From Methylotenera sp. (lineage in GTDB: Bacteria > Pseudomonadota > Gammaproteobacteria > Burkholderiales > Methylophilaceae): a DNA stretch of 64,000 nucleotides. The stretch's first letter is position 1. The number at the start of each line of letters is the position of its first letter. Made by a program: the position numbers and the translations under genes. Location of the stretch: positions 691,290 to 755,289 of the forward strand of contig NZ_JAQSCU010000010.1 in the NCBI RefSeq assembly GCF_029945535.1. Reading direction: 5' to 3'. Positions 47,616-57,117 of this stretch are shown here, piece after piece. Below the pieces are notes generated by a model. That model was not told where the DNA came from, did not search any database, and saw only the letters and a list, made by a program, of their open reading frames with translations.

Positions 47616-48356
47616 ATGTTAACTGGACAAATTGCTTTAGTCACTGGTGCGAGTCGTGGCATTGGTGCTGCTATTGCACAAGCACTTGGCGAACAAGGTG
47701 CGATTGTTATTGGAACAGCAACCTCAGATAATGGTGCAGCTTCAATCAGCAGCACTTTTGCTAGCGCAAATATCAAAGGCGAAGGCATTGCCTTAAACGT
47801 CAATGATGCTGCACAGGTCGCAATGATATTAAAAACAATCAGTGAAAAATATGGTGATGTGAGCATTTTGGTGAATAATGCGGGGATCACTCGTGATACG
47901 CTATTGATGCGCATGAAAGATGAAGACTGGGATGACGTCCTAAGCACTAATCTGACTTCTGTTTTCCGCATGAGCCAAGCCGTATTGCGCCCAATGATGA
48001 AAGCTCGTACAGGTCGTATTATCAGCATTTCATCTGTAGTAGGACATATGGGCAATGCAGGACAAACAAATTATGCAGCCGCAAAAGCTGGCATGACAGG
48101 CTTTACCAAGTCATTAGCCGCAGAAGTTGGTAGTCGCGGCATTACTGTAAATTGTGTAGCACCAGGCTTTATTGATACCGATATGACGGCTGAATTGCCT
48201 GAAGAAGTGACCACTAAAATGCTTGCAAGGATTCCAGCAGGGCGCTTAGGTAACGTAAAAGAGATTGCGGCTACCGTGGCATTTCTTGCTTCACCAAATG
48301 CAGCCTATATTACTGGTGAAACAATTCATGTGAATGGCGGCATGTTAATGGTGTAA
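47616..48356 (+). CDS. fabG: 3-oxoacyl-ACP reductase
   Basis: 246 aa short-chain dehydrogenase. VTGASRGIGAAIAQALGEQG binds NADPH; catalytic Asn, Ser, Tyr and Lys appear in LVNNAGITRD, ISISSVVG and TNYAAAKAGMTGFTKSLA. C-terminal VNGGMLMV typical of FabG. Confidence 0.97.
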   Translation: MLTGQIALVTGASRGIGAAIAQALGEQGAIVIGTATSDNGAASISSTFASANIKGEGIALNVNDAAQVAMILKTISEKYGDVSILVNNAGITRDTLLMRMKDEDWDDVLSTNLTSVFRMSQAVLRPMMKARTGRIISISSVVGHMGNAGQTNYAAAKAGMTGFTKSLAAEVGSRGITVNCVAPGFIDTDMTAELPEEVTTKMLARIPAGRLGNVKEIAATVAFLASPNAAYITGETIHVNGGMLMV

Positions 48357-48363
48357 AAGTTTT

Positions 48364-48392
48364 TTTATATTCTGCTTGAGTTTTGGTAGAAT
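48364..48392 (+). promoter_or_regulatory. Possible acpP promoter
   Basis: TTTATA, 17-bp spacer, TAGAAT, 74 nt before acpP. Each hexamer has mismatches, so this is a guess supported mainly by acpP often having its own strong promoter. Confidence 0.3.
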
Positions 48393-48465
48393 ATCGTCTT
48401 AGCTGTACTATATTTTTACATATAGATTTTATATATGGCTATTTTTAATTTAAAGGGGTATTTAG

Positions 48466-48702
48466 ATGTCTGACATCGAACAACGTGTTAAAAAAATTGT
48501 TACTGAGCAACTTGGTGCAAATGAAGCTGATGTGAAAAACTCATCATCATTTGTAGATGATTTAGGTGCTGATTCGCTCGATACCGTTGAGCTTGTAATG
48601 GCACTAGAAGAAGAGTTTGATTGTGAAATTCCTGATGAAGAAGCAGAAAAAATCACTACAGTTCAACTAGCGATTGATTACATCAATACGAACTTAAAAT
48701 AA
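48466..48702 (+). CDS. acpP: Acyl carrier protein
   Basis: 78 aa acidic protein. Phosphopantetheine attachment at S37 in [33 protein letters not shown] site before the ATG. Carries the growing acyl chain; also feeds LpxA, LpxD and PlsX encoded in this window. Confidence 0.98.
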   Translation: MSDIEQRVKKIVTEQLGANEADVKNSSSFVDDLGADSLDTVELVMALEEEFDCEIPDEEAEKITTVQLAIDYINTNLK

Positions 48703-48829
48703 ATTCACATAGGCGTTGAGAGCACTGTTATTAGTGGCTAACGCCTTGCAATTGCTGCAAAACCCAGAAATCATTTAACAATTTTTTGTAAAAGGTTTCT
48801 GGGTTAATCATTTCTAAGAGACTCTTCTT

Positions 48830-50074
48830 ATGTCTAATGCTATAAATAAACGTCGCGTCGTTGTTACAGGTCTTGGTGTGGTTTCACCAGTAGGTATTGG
48901 TGTTAAAACTGCTTGGGATAACATTATTGCTGGTAAATCTGGCATTACACAAATTACCAAATTTGATGCTAGCGCTTTTTCTTCAACTATTGCCGGTGAA
49001 GTAAAAAACTTTAATGCTGAAGATTTTATTTCAGCGAAAGACGCTAGACGCATGGATACATTCATTCAATTCGGCTTAGCTGCAGGAATTGAGGCGTTTA
49101 AGGATTCAGGTCTTGAAGTGACAGAAGAGAATGCTGAGCGTATCGGCGTTTCGATTGGTTCTGGCATTGGTGGTATGCAATTTATTGAAGATACAGACAT
49201 TCTTTATCAAGAATCAGGCCCACGCAAAATCTCACCATTTTTTATTCCTGGCACGATTATTAATATGATCTCAGGTAATTTATCGATTATGTTCGGGTTA
49301 AAAGGTCCAAACGTAGCGATTGTGACGGCTTGTACAACAGGTACGCACTCGATTGGTGACGCTTCACGCATGATTGAATATGGTGATGCCGACGTGATGA
49401 TTGCTGGTGGAGCAGAAGCTGCTATTACGCGCTTAAGTGTTGGCGGCTTTGCTGCTTCACGCGCGTTATCTACTCGAAATGACGATCCTGCAACTGCTAG
49501 TCGCCCTTGGGATAAAGACCGTGATGGCTTTGTTATTGGAGAGGGCGCTGGTGTTTTAGTACTTGAAGAGTATGAGCATGCCAAAGCACGTGGCGCTAGA
49601 ATCTATGCTGAATTAAGTGGTTATGGCATGAGCGCAGATGCTTATCATATGACCGCTCCAAACATGGATGGGCCGCGTAGATCGATGCGTAATGCGATGA
49701 ACAACGCTGGAATAGATCCTAGTGAAGTTCAATTCATCAATGCGCACGGCACGTCTACGCCGTTAGGCGATTCTAACGAAACCAATGCGATTAAAGCGGC
49801 ATTTGGTGACCACGCTAAAAACCTAGTGGTTAACTCAACTAAATCCATGACAGGTCACTTGCTTGGTGGTGCTGGTGGTTTAGAATCAGTATTTACTGTG
49901 CTATCTATTTACAATCAAGTGTCACCACCAACTATCAATATCTTTAATCAAGATCCGGAGTGTGACTTAGACTATTGTGCAAACACAGCGCGCGATATGA
50001 AAATCACCTATGCGTTAAAGAATAACTTTGGCTTTGGTGGTACTAACGGTAGTCTGGTGTTTAAGAAGGTATAG
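48830..50074 (+). CDS. fabF: 3-oxoacyl-ACP synthase II
   Basis: 414 aa elongating condensing enzyme. [13 protein letters not shown] at the N-terminus, Cys in [14 protein letters not shown] (about residue 165), His in [14 protein letters not shown] and Lys/His in [14 protein letters not shown]. Last fab gene, followed by a terminator. Confidence 0.97.
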   Translation: MSNAINKRRVVVTGLGVVSPVGIGVKTAWDNIIAGKSGITQITKFDASAFSSTIAGEVKNFNAEDFISAKDARRMDTFIQFGLAAGIEAFKDSGLEVTEENAERIGVSIGSGIGGMQFIEDTDILYQESGPRKISPFFIPGTIINMISGNLSIMFGLKGPNVAIVTACTTGTHSIGDASRMIEYGDADVMIAGGAEAAITRLSVGGFAASRALSTRNDDPATASRPWDKDRDGFVIGEGAGVLVLEEYEHAKARGARIYAELSGYGMSADAYHMTAPNMDGPRRSMRNAMNNAGIDPSEVQFINAHGTSTPLGDSNETNAIKAAFGDHAKNLVVNSTKSMTGHLLGGAGGLESVFTVLSIYNQVSPPTINIFNQDPECDLDYCANTARDMKITYALKNNFGFGGTNGSLVFKKV

Positions 50075-50116
50075 CTATAGTTTTAACTGTTTAGATAATT
50101 CTTTAAAGCTATAACG

Positions 50117-50147
50117 AGCCTGCGAACTTTATTTCGCAGGCTTTTTT
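50117..50147 (+). terminator. Intrinsic terminator after fabF
   Basis: AGCCTGCGAA, 6-nt loop, TTCGCAGGCT and six T residues, 43 nt past the stop. Confidence 0.92.
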
Positions 50148-50217
50148 ATTCCAATTGCTTCGTAGTAAGGTAGCTTCTACTATGTAATTGGCTGTTGCTA
50201 TGGTTTAATTAGGGCTT

Positions 50218-51042
50218 ATGAATCATAAAAATACTTATTTGATTAACGGTGACTTTAACCAAGGAATCTCACCGTTAGATCGTGGTTTTGCTTATGGCGA
50301 TGGCGTTTTTCGTACGATGTTAATTCGTAGTGGTCAGCCGGACAATTGGCCATTACATTATCAAAAGTTGGTGGCAGATTGCGCGGCGATCGGTATTGTT
50401 TGTCCAAGTGCAGAGCTGCTGATTAGTGATATGCAGCAGCTGTTTTCAGTGACTGAAAATCAGCCAGAAGTAGCTAAAATCATCGTTACCAGAGGTGAGG
50501 GCGCGCGTGGTTATGCGCCGCCAGCGATTACCAATCCGACCCGTGTTGTTATTAAATCGGCTATTCCTAAATATGCGCCGGATATTTTCGTAAAAGGTGT
50601 GAATTTACACCTGTGTGAAACACGATTACCAGAACAAAATAAGCTTGCAGGCATTAAGCATCTTAATCGGCTTGAAAATGTGTTAGCACGCATGGAGTGG
50701 AATGATGAAAGCTTATTCGATGGCTTAATGCTGGACCAACAAGGCAATGCTATAGAGTGCACGATGAGCAATATTTTCGCACGTTTTGATAATATATTAA
50801 TTACGCCAGACTTAAGTGCTTGCGGTGTTGCAGGTATCACAAGGCAACGAATTATTTGGCTTGCCAGTACACTCAGCTTAAAAGTCGAGGTTAAACCGTT
50901 ACTGTTTACCAAAATGGCTATGGCTGATGAAGTTATTATCTGCAATAGTTTATATGGCGCGCTATCAGTAAGTAAAATTGATCATAAAAAATTCCCAGTA
51001 CAAAATTTAGCTAAAAATATTAGAGATGCATTGAAGACATGA
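50218..51042 (+). CDS. pabC: Aminodeoxychorismate lyase
   Basis: 274 aa fold-type IV PLP enzyme that forms p-aminobenzoate for folate. LDRGFAYGDGVFRTM near residue 22, the GIKHLNRLENVLARMEW block with the PLP-type lysine, and ECTMSNIFARFDN. A branched-chain aminotransferase has the same fold; position before mltG-tmk-holB fixes the call. Stop overlaps mltG (ATGA). Confidence 0.93.
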   Translation: MNHKNTYLINGDFNQGISPLDRGFAYGDGVFRTMLIRSGQPDNWPLHYQKLVADCAAIGIVCPSAELLISDMQQLFSVTENQPEVAKIIVTRGEGARGYAPPAITNPTRVVIKSAIPKYAPDIFVKGVNLHLCETRLPEQNKLAGIKHLNRLENVLARMEWNDESLFDGLMLDQQGNAIECTMSNIFARFDNILITPDLSACGVAGITRQRIIWLASTLSLKVEVKPLLFTKMAMADEVIICNSLYGALSVSKIDHKKFPVQNLAKNIRDALKT

Positions 51043-52034
51043 TCAAGCGAATAAAAAAGTGGTTGTTTTTAAGCTTATTGGTGAGTTTGGCGTTGGCGGG
51101 ATGGCTGGCTTATTATGCAGTTTCGTCATTAAAACTACAGCCAAATAGCCAAGAAATTACTATTCAGCCTAAAAGTGGTTTAAAAAGTATTGCTAATCAG
51201 TTAGTGCAGCAGGGCGTATTAACGGAGCCTTGGCGATTCATCATGATTGCAAAAGTACTACACAAAGAATCATATCTGCAAGCGGGTGATTACACCTTAA
51301 ACAGAAACGTAACACCTTATCAATTATTGCTTTCGCTGAATCATGGTAAGGCAACCCAAGGTAGTGTAACGTTCATTGAAGGGCGAACATTTGCGCAAAT
51401 GCGTAGTAAGCTTGAAAAAAATGATGCGGTAAAACAAACGATTAGCGTACTTTCTGAATCTGAAATATTAAGAAAAGTAGGGTCTGAATATAACGTGGCA
51501 GAAGGTTTGTTTTTTCCAGATACCTATTATTTTGATCGCAATACTGCAGATACCATTGTGCTACAACGCAGCTATGATGCGATGAAAAATAAGCTTGATG
51601 ATGCTTGGAGTAAGCGTGTTACAGGATTGCCGTATAAAAATAGTTACCAAGCATTGATTATGGCGTCCATTGTCGAAAAAGAGACTGGCAAGGCGGCTGA
51701 GCGTCCAATGATTGCGGGAGTGTTTATCAATAGAATGCGTATAGGGATGCGATTGCAAACCGACCCAACCGTTATTTATGGTATGGGCGCACAATATAAC
51801 GGCAATATTCGCAAGAAAGATTTAATTGCTGACACGCCTTATAATACCTACACACGCAACGGCTTGCCTCCCACGCCAATTGCCATGCCAGGCTTAGCTT
51901 CTATTGAGGCGGCTTTGCATCCAGCCAATACTAAAGCCTTGTATTTTGTGGGTAAGGGCGACGGTAGCCATGCATTCTCAAGCAGCTTGGAAGAACATAA
52001 CCGAGCGGTAGTGAAGTATCAATTAAAAAAATAA
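51039..52034 (+). CDS. mltG: Endolytic peptidoglycan transglycosylase MltG
   Basis: 331 aa. One N-terminal membrane segment (WLFLSLLVSLALAGWLAYYAV), a LysM-like middle, and a YceG domain with catalytic Glu in ALIMASIVEKETGKAAERP and LQTDPTVIYGMG, then YNTYTRNGLPPTPIAMPGLASIEAALHP. Sets glycan chain length by cutting nascent strands. Confidence 0.96.
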   Translation: MIKRIKKWLFLSLLVSLALAGWLAYYAVSSLKLQPNSQEITIQPKSGLKSIANQLVQQGVLTEPWRFIMIAKVLHKESYLQAGDYTLNRNVTPYQLLLSLNHGKATQGSVTFIEGRTFAQMRSKLEKNDAVKQTISVLSESEILRKVGSEYNVAEGLFFPDTYYFDRNTADTIVLQRSYDAMKNKLDDAWSKRVTGLPYKNSYQALIMASIVEKETGKAAERPMIAGVFINRMRIGMRLQTDPTVIYGMGAQYNGNIRKKDLIADTPYNTYTRNGLPPTPIAMPGLASIEAALHPANTKALYFVGKGDGSHAFSSSLEEHNRAVVKYQLKK

Positions 52035-52043
52035 GCAATCTTT

Positions 52044-52664
52044 ATGACTAATCAACTCATTAAACCTAAATTTATCACTTTAGAAGGCATGGATGGTGCG
52101 GGAAAAAGCACGCACATCGACAGCATTATCGCTACTCTTCAAGCGTGTGGACACGAAGTAGTATCAACCCGCGAGCCAGGCGGAACAGCGCTAGGAGAGC
52201 GATTACGTGAGCTTTTACTGCATGAAAATATGCATGCTGAAACTGAAACGCTACTAATGTTTGCTGCAAGGCGTGAACATATTTCTAACGTGATAGCGCC
52301 CGCATTGTTACGAGGGGCTTATGTGCTGTCCGACCGTTTTACTGATGCCACATACGCTTATCAGTGCGGTGCAAAAGGCGTGGATGTGGATAAGATTCAA
52401 CTTTTAGAAAAATGGGTGCAGGGAGATTTGCAGCCAGATGTCACACTATTGTTTGATGTACCAGTAGAGGTCAGCATACAAAGACTAGCCAATGCTCGCG
52501 AGCCAGATAAATTTGAGCGTGAAAACGCAGATTTTTTCGCACGTATTAGGAATGCTTATCTGCGGCGTGCTAAAGAAAATCCAAGAAGATTTAGAGTGAT
52601 TGATGCTAACAGGCCTTTGGAAGAAGTTAAACGATCAGTTGAAGAAATAGTTTCAACATTATGA
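52044..52664 (+). CDS. tmk: Thymidylate kinase
   Basis: 206 aa. P-loop LEGMDGAGKSTHI, REPGGTALGERLRELLL, and DRFTDATYAYQ. Phosphorylates dTMP. Nine nt after mltG and 14 nt before holB, the usual operon. Confidence 0.97.
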   Translation: MTNQLIKPKFITLEGMDGAGKSTHIDSIIATLQACGHEVVSTREPGGTALGERLRELLLHENMHAETETLLMFAARREHISNVIAPALLRGAYVLSDRFTDATYAYQCGAKGVDVDKIQLLEKWVQGDLQPDVTLLFDVPVEVSIQRLANAREPDKFERENADFFARIRNAYLRRAKENPRRFRVIDANRPLEEVKRSVEEIVSTL

Positions 52665-52678
52665 TTAATATAAAATAA

Positions 52679-53683
52679 ATGATTTCAAAAGTAAAAATTT
52701 ACCCATGGCAAACCAAAACTTGGCAGCTTGTAAACCAAGATGACAAGCGTAGAGCACATGCTTTGTTATTACATGGTCGAGCTGGTATTGGTAAATATGA
52801 CTTCGCTAGAGAGCTTAGTCAGTCGCTTTTATGTGCGCATCAAGATGACTTAGGGCACGCTTGCGGTGCTTGTTCAAGTTGCAATTGGTTTAAAGAAGAA
52901 AGCCACCCAGACTTCCGTCTTTTAAGCCCAGAACAAGAATCTGAGGCCGATGAAGAAGGCATCTCCGCAAAGAAAACCAAAAAGAAAACACAAATCTCTG
53001 TCACGCAGATCCGCGATTTAAGTGACTTTCTAAGTATGTCTAGCCACCGTAGTGATGGGGCGCGTATCGTACTTATTCACCCTGCAGAAGCACTTAATTT
53101 GGCTTCAGCCAATGCGCTACTTAAAATGCTTGAAGAGCCTGCGGAGGGTGTTGTATTCATTCTAGTGGCACATCAACTACAGCGGTTATTACCAACTATT
53201 ATCAGTCGTTGCCAAAAAATAAACATGCCTATGCCTACTGATACGCAATCACTAGCATGGCTTAGTGAACAAGGCGTGCAAAATGCTAAAGAGCAGCTTG
53301 CTTACTTAGATGGCTCGCCAATTAAAGTGTTTAATGAACAATTACAATTCTCGCAACTAGGTGAAATATGGCGGCTATTAGCCCTTGGTAGCAAGTTACA
53401 GCCACATATTGCTGCGCCTACATTAATTGCGAGCTCAGTGGAGTCGGGCATAATTGCCTTGCAAAAATGGATTTATGATATTGTTGCAATGCGGTTATCT
53501 CGCCAAGTACGTTACCATGCAATGCATACCACAGCTTTGCAAGTGTTAGCAGACAAGGTAAACTTGAGTAGCTTGTTTCAGTTGCAAAAGAAAATTGAAG
53601 CACTGCGTAAACTAGCGCTGCATCCTTTGAATCATGAATTGCAAATGGAAAGCTTACTTCTTGAATACACTCGAGTTTTTTAG
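52679..53683 (+). CDS. holB: DNA polymerase III delta' subunit
   Basis: 334 aa clamp-loader subunit. P-loop-like HGRAGIGKYDFA, zinc-binding cysteines in CAHQDDLGHACGACSSCNWF, and ANALLKMLEEPAEGVVFILVAH with the SRC-type motif IISRCQKI. A lysine-rich insert (SAKKTKKKTQ, about 100-110) precedes the conserved IRDL segment. Confidence 0.95.
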   Translation: MISKVKIYPWQTKTWQLVNQDDKRRAHALLLHGRAGIGKYDFARELSQSLLCAHQDDLGHACGACSSCNWFKEESHPDFRLLSPEQESEADEEGISAKKTKKKTQISVTQIRDLSDFLSMSSHRSDGARIVLIHPAEALNLASANALLKMLEEPAEGVVFILVAHQLQRLLPTIISRCQKINMPMPTDTQSLAWLSEQGVQNAKEQLAYLDGSPIKVFNEQLQFSQLGEIWRLLALGSKLQPHIAAPTLIASSVESGIIALQKWIYDIVAMRLSRQVRYHAMHTTALQVLADKVNLSSLFQLQKKIEALRKLALHPLNHELQMESLLLEYTRVF

Positions 53684-53743
53684 TTAAACTTTCAATTAAA
53701 CTCAAAAGACGACATTTATAACTAGTATTTGTAGAGATCAATA

Positions 53744-54115
53744 ATGGCTGAAGACCTAGCAGAAAATACTAATAACATTCCAAAACCAGGCGTTTTATCG
53801 CTCGCAATTAAGGAGAAAGTAGCGCTCTATGCTGCTTATATGCCGTATGTTAAAGGTGGCGGGTTATTTATCCCCACTAACAAGCCCTTTAAAATTGGCG
53901 AAGAAGTTTTTATGCTGTTAAGTTTGATTGATGATCCGATGAAACTTAAGGTTGTAGGTCACGTGGTATGGGTTACACCAGCGGCTCAAGCGGGCCGGCC
54001 ACAAGGTGTTGGTGTGCAGTTTAGCGACAAAGATGGCGGTATTGAAGCTAAAAATAAAATTGAAGGCTTACTTGGAAGCGCATTAAAATCATCTCGCGCA
54101 ACACATACGATGTAA
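53744..54115 (+). CDS. pilZ: PilZ type IV pilus assembly protein
   Basis: 123 aa single PilZ domain: PGVLSLAIKEKVALYAAYMPYVKGGGLFIPT, then HVVWVTPAAQAGRPQGVGVQF. It matches Pseudomonas PilZ and sits, as there, between holB and tatD. The RxxxR and D/NxSxxG motifs of c-di-GMP-binding PilZ domains are absent, as in the founding PilZ, so it should act by protein contacts. Confidence 0.93.
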   Translation: MAEDLAENTNNIPKPGVLSLAIKEKVALYAAYMPYVKGGGLFIPTNKPFKIGEEVFMLLSLIDDPMKLKVVGHVVWVTPAAQAGRPQGVGVQFSDKDGGIEAKNKIEGLLGSALKSSRATHTM

Positions 54116-54196
54116 TACTAATTACGGTGCAATTCGCATCGTAGTTTCGACGCCACTTATAAATTTATTTACGTGAAGTAATTACGAAAACCAAAC

Positions 54197-54970
54197 ATGC
54201 TTGTTGATTCCCACTGCCATCTTAATTTCCCTGAACTTCTAGAAAACTTGCCTGCTATCAAACAGGCAATGCAAGAAAATGAAGTGGGGCATGCATTGTG
54301 CATATCAGTCACGCTGCCAGATTTTCCGCAAGTACTGGCTTTGGCTGAAGCTAACGATAACTTCTATGCGTCAGTTGGCGTGCATCCAGATTACGAAGAT
54401 ATTGATGAACCCAGTGTGGATGAGCTTCTGAAGCTTGCAGATCATCCAAAGATTATCGCAATTGGTGAAACAGGGTTGGACTACTTTAGATTAACCGGCG
54501 ACTTAGAATGGCAGCGTACACGTTTTCGTAAACATATTCGTGCAGCTATTGCCTGTGGAAAGCCCTTAGTTATTCATACACGTAATTCAGCTGAAGACAC
54601 TTTGCGTATTATGCGTGAAGAGAATGCGCAGCAGGTGGGCGGCGTTATGCATTGTTTTACTGAAAATCTAGATGTGGCACTGCAAGCGATTGAATTGGGC
54701 TTTTATATCTCATTTTCAGGCATTGTGACTTTTAAAAATGCACTCACGATTAAAGAGGTTGCAAGGCAAGTCCCATTAGACAGAATGTTGGTGGAAACAG
54801 ATTCTCCATACTTAGCGCCCATGCCTTATCGCGGCAAAACCAATCAACCAAGTTACGTAAAGCATGTGGCAGAAGAGATTGCTCGGCTGCGCGGTATTTC
54901 TTTGGAAGAAGTTTCACAAGCTACCACCAATAATTTCTTCCGTTTATTTAGGCACGCTGTAGCTAACTAG
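54197..54970 (+). CDS. tatD: TatD-family metal-dependent hydrolase
   Basis: 257 aa TIM-barrel DNase/hydrolase. DSHCHLN at 4-10 binds metal, GETGLDYFR, VIHTRNSAEDT, GGVMHCFTEN, and VETDSPYLAPMPYRGK complete the set. Closest to the YcfH branch; substrate in this organism unknown. 16 nt before the next gene. Confidence 0.93.
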   Translation: MLVDSHCHLNFPELLENLPAIKQAMQENEVGHALCISVTLPDFPQVLALAEANDNFYASVGVHPDYEDIDEPSVDELLKLADHPKIIAIGETGLDYFRLTGDLEWQRTRFRKHIRAAIACGKPLVIHTRNSAEDTLRIMREENAQQVGGVMHCFTENLDVALQAIELGFYISFSGIVTFKNALTIKEVARQVPLDRMLVETDSPYLAPMPYRGKTNQPSYVKHVAEEIARLRGISLEEVSQATTNNFFRLFRHAVAN

Positions 54971-54986
54971 CTACAGATAAAATTTT

Positions 54987-55751
54987 ATGCAATTGACGAT
55001 GTTAGGGGTAGGATCAAGCGCCGGAACGCCTATGATAGGCTGCAAATGTCCCACATGCGCTTCAACTGACCCTCGCAACAATCGCACGCGTTGTTCCAGC
55101 ATTATTCATCTGGAAAATGGCAAGTCGATCTTAATAGATACAGGGCCTGATTTACGTCAGCAAGCACTTAGGGAAAAGCTTAACAGCATTGATGCCGTGC
55201 TATATACCCACACTCATGCTGACCATTTACATGGCATTGATGATTTGCGAGCGTTTTGTCAAATTCAACGCACGCAGATCCCGCTCTATGGTAGCCACGA
55301 TGCTATGCAACATATCGCTGATAAGTTTGGCTACACCTTGCGTGAACCCAGTAACTTTTGGGATTTACCTGTATTAAAAACGCATATAATCAGCGCACCA
55401 TTCCAGCTTTTTGAACAAACTGTCATACCAATTCCACTTAAGCATGGAAATAGTGATATTTATGGTTATAGAATCGGTGACATAGCTTACCTGACTGATG
55501 TATCAAGCATTCCTGAGGCCTCGTTGGCCTTACTGCAAGGTTTAAAAGTTCTATTATTAGACTGCCTTAGATATACAACACACTACACGCACATTAATTT
55601 GGAACAAAGCTTGCACTACGCCAGTCTTATTCAAGCTGATTCAACTTATTTGATTCATATGACGCATGAACTTGAATTTGCAGCCTTAAGTGAACGGTTG
55701 CCAAAAAATGTATTTGTTGGTTATGATGGATTAAAAGTATTTGCTGATTGA
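54987..55751 (+). CDS. PhnP-like metallo-beta-lactamase-fold hydrolase
   Basis: 254 aa. GVGSSAGTPMIGCKCPTC has the extra structural zinc cysteines (C19, C21, C24) of PhnP; metal ligands H75, H77, D79 and H80 are in THTHADHLHG, and DCLRYTTHYTHINLEQSL is the late loop. PhnP is a cyclic phosphodiesterase of phosphonate breakdown, but no phn genes are near and this branch is common behind tatD, so substrate remains open. Confidence 0.85.
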   Translation: MQLTMLGVGSSAGTPMIGCKCPTCASTDPRNNRTRCSSIIHLENGKSILIDTGPDLRQQALREKLNSIDAVLYTHTHADHLHGIDDLRAFCQIQRTQIPLYGSHDAMQHIADKFGYTLREPSNFWDLPVLKTHIISAPFQLFEQTVIPIPLKHGNSDIYGYRIGDIAYLTDVSSIPEASLALLQGLKVLLLDCLRYTTHYTHINLEQSLHYASLIQADSTYLIHMTHELEFAALSERLPKNVFVGYDGLKVFAD

Positions 55752-55851
55752 GTCAGCGAAAGTTGTTTACGAACGTTAAACTTAAACGTTCTATTAGTGC
55801 GTAAAAAAGCTATAAGTGAGATAATTACAAGTCGTTTAGGAGATTTAATCA

Positions 55852-56238
55852 ATGCAATCCACCATCAATAAAACCGTTAAAGTATTACTAACTGCAGCAA
55901 TGTTAGTCACCGTAAGCTTAAGCCAAGTTAATGCAGCTTCTGCCAGTAAAACTTATACCGAAGATCAGTTTCTTAACTCATTTAGCGGTAAAACTAAAAA
56001 GGTGATTTCTGATAAATTAGGCGCCCCATTTAAAAAAGAACTATCAGTCAAACCCGCTGGTGCTACAGGCTTTCTGGGCAAAGTAGGTGCTGATGAGAAA
56101 GACTCTAAACGTGTAAACGTAGAAATGTGGTACTACAAAAACTTAGTTAAATATGATCCAAAACATGCTTACAAAGAAACAGAGATTACTTTTGTAAACG
56201 ACAAAGTCATGAATATTGCATTTTTTAATAATAGATAA
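55852..56238 (+). CDS. Exported protein of unknown function
   Basis: 128 aa. Signal peptide (KTVKVLLTAAMLVTVSLSQVNA, cleavage near NAA-SA) and a basic mature part of about 100 residues. FLNSFSGKTKKVISDKLGAPFKKEL and the end YKETEITFVNDKVMNIAFFNNR recall the SmpA/OmlA (BamE-like) fold, in which a helix pair precedes a three-stranded sheet. No cysteine, so not a lipoprotein. AGGAGA site before the ATG; own terminator. Confidence 0.7.
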   Translation: MQSTINKTVKVLLTAAMLVTVSLSQVNAASASKTYTEDQFLNSFSGKTKKVISDKLGAPFKKELSVKPAGATGFLGKVGADEKDSKRVNVEMWYYKNLVKYDPKHAYKETEITFVNDKVMNIAFFNNR

Positions 56239-56261
56239 CATTAAATACGTGCGTTTTTTAT

Positions 56262-56293
56262 AAATAAAGCCGAGATAATTCTCGGCTTTATTT
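56262..56293. terminator. Bidirectional terminator between convergent genes
   Basis: AAATAAAGCCGAG, loop ATAATT, complementary arm; a short T/A run on either side. Confidence 0.85.
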
Positions 56294-56301
56294 ATTGTAA
56301 C

Positions 56302-56865
56302 TTACTGTTTATCACGTAAGCCATGCCAGTCTTTCTTTTGCATACACAGCAATAAGCCTCTAGTTACTTTTTTGCTTTCCACATTCGGTTCATGAGCTTC
56401 TCCAAGTGATTTGACACATTCTTGAATTGAGCTCTTTAGATTGTCAGGGCTGCCGCCTAACTTCCACCATGAGCTTATTTTGAAGGTATCCATAGGGTCA
56501 GCAGGCTTCTTTTTTTCTGGAGAGGGGTTTTCTACGCTGGCAGTATTGGGCTTGCTAACAACAGCTGGTTTTGCTGTTTGGCGATTATCTTTATTCTCAG
56601 TGGCTTCTATCACAGGATCAGGTTCATTTTGCATTGAGGCTATGGGCTCTGTTCCATCTAGGTTTTGAACAGTCCATCCATTATCAGCCATACATTTTGC
56701 AACGGCCACTTTGGAAGAGTCTTTCGACGTACAAGTTTTCTTCATAGCTTCTAAATCATTAGCTGTGGCGCCACGTTTATAAGCAAGCTCACCACAGGCG
56801 CTTAGTAACAATGTAGCCAATAGCACACTCGTTTGAATCCATCTTTTTGCATAACTATGCATCAT
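56302..56865 (-). CDS. Small lipoprotein of unknown function
   Basis: 187 aa from the ATG at 56863-56865 (AAGGG site), giving the lipoprotein signal RWIQTSVLLATLLLSAC with acylated cysteine about residue 24. Two cysteine-containing modules resemble each other: LEAMKKTC...KVAVAKCMADNGWTVQ (about 40-65) and IQECVKSLGE...LLCMQKKDWHGL at the C-terminus, joined by a Pro/Asp/Lys linker. Disulfide pairs are likely. Not recognised otherwise. It is divergent from fmdC. Confidence 0.7.
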   Translation of the reverse strand: MMHSYAKRWIQTSVLLATLLLSACGELAYKRGATANDLEAMKKTCTSKDSSKVAVAKCMADNGWTVQNLDGTEPIASMQNEPDPVIEATENKDNRQTAKPAVVSKPNTASVENPSPEKKKPADPMDTFKISSWWKLGGSPDNLKSSIQECVKSLGEAHEPNVESKKVTRGLLLCMQKKDWHGLRDKQ

Positions 56866-56953
56866 CTCTGCTAACCCTTCACCAGTAAACAATTTAAACA
56901 ACATCGAATTGTTAGCAAAGTTAGCACATTTTTCAAATCAACACTTAGCTATC

Positions 56954-56977
56954 ACCTACGCAATATTGCGTATTTCA
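56954..56977 (+). promoter_or_regulatory. fmd operator copy 1 (before fmdC)
   Basis: Contains the perfect palindrome TACGCAATATTGCGTA (56957-56972). 21 of 24 bases match the fmdA copy, and a second block TTAATCTA begins 38 nt after the palindrome start (56995) in both. It lies 161 bp before the fmdC start. TACG half-sites in dyad form are typical of LuxR/NarL-type response regulators; no such gene is in the window. Confidence 0.6.
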
Positions 56978-57117
56978 CAGTCATTAGAGTCTCGTTAATC
57001 TAGCAACATGTTTTAAAAGTGATGCGGAAATATGCAGGAAATAATCTGCCAGAACTACAGATCAAAACGATAATTTTTTGTATCTATTGAAAATATTTTT
57101 ATTAATGGAGAGTTGTA

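Noticed and set aside
47579-48055. 158-aa open frame on the minus strand across fabG
   Set aside because: Antisense shadow of the conserved SDR coding sequence, composition typical of reverse-frame reading.
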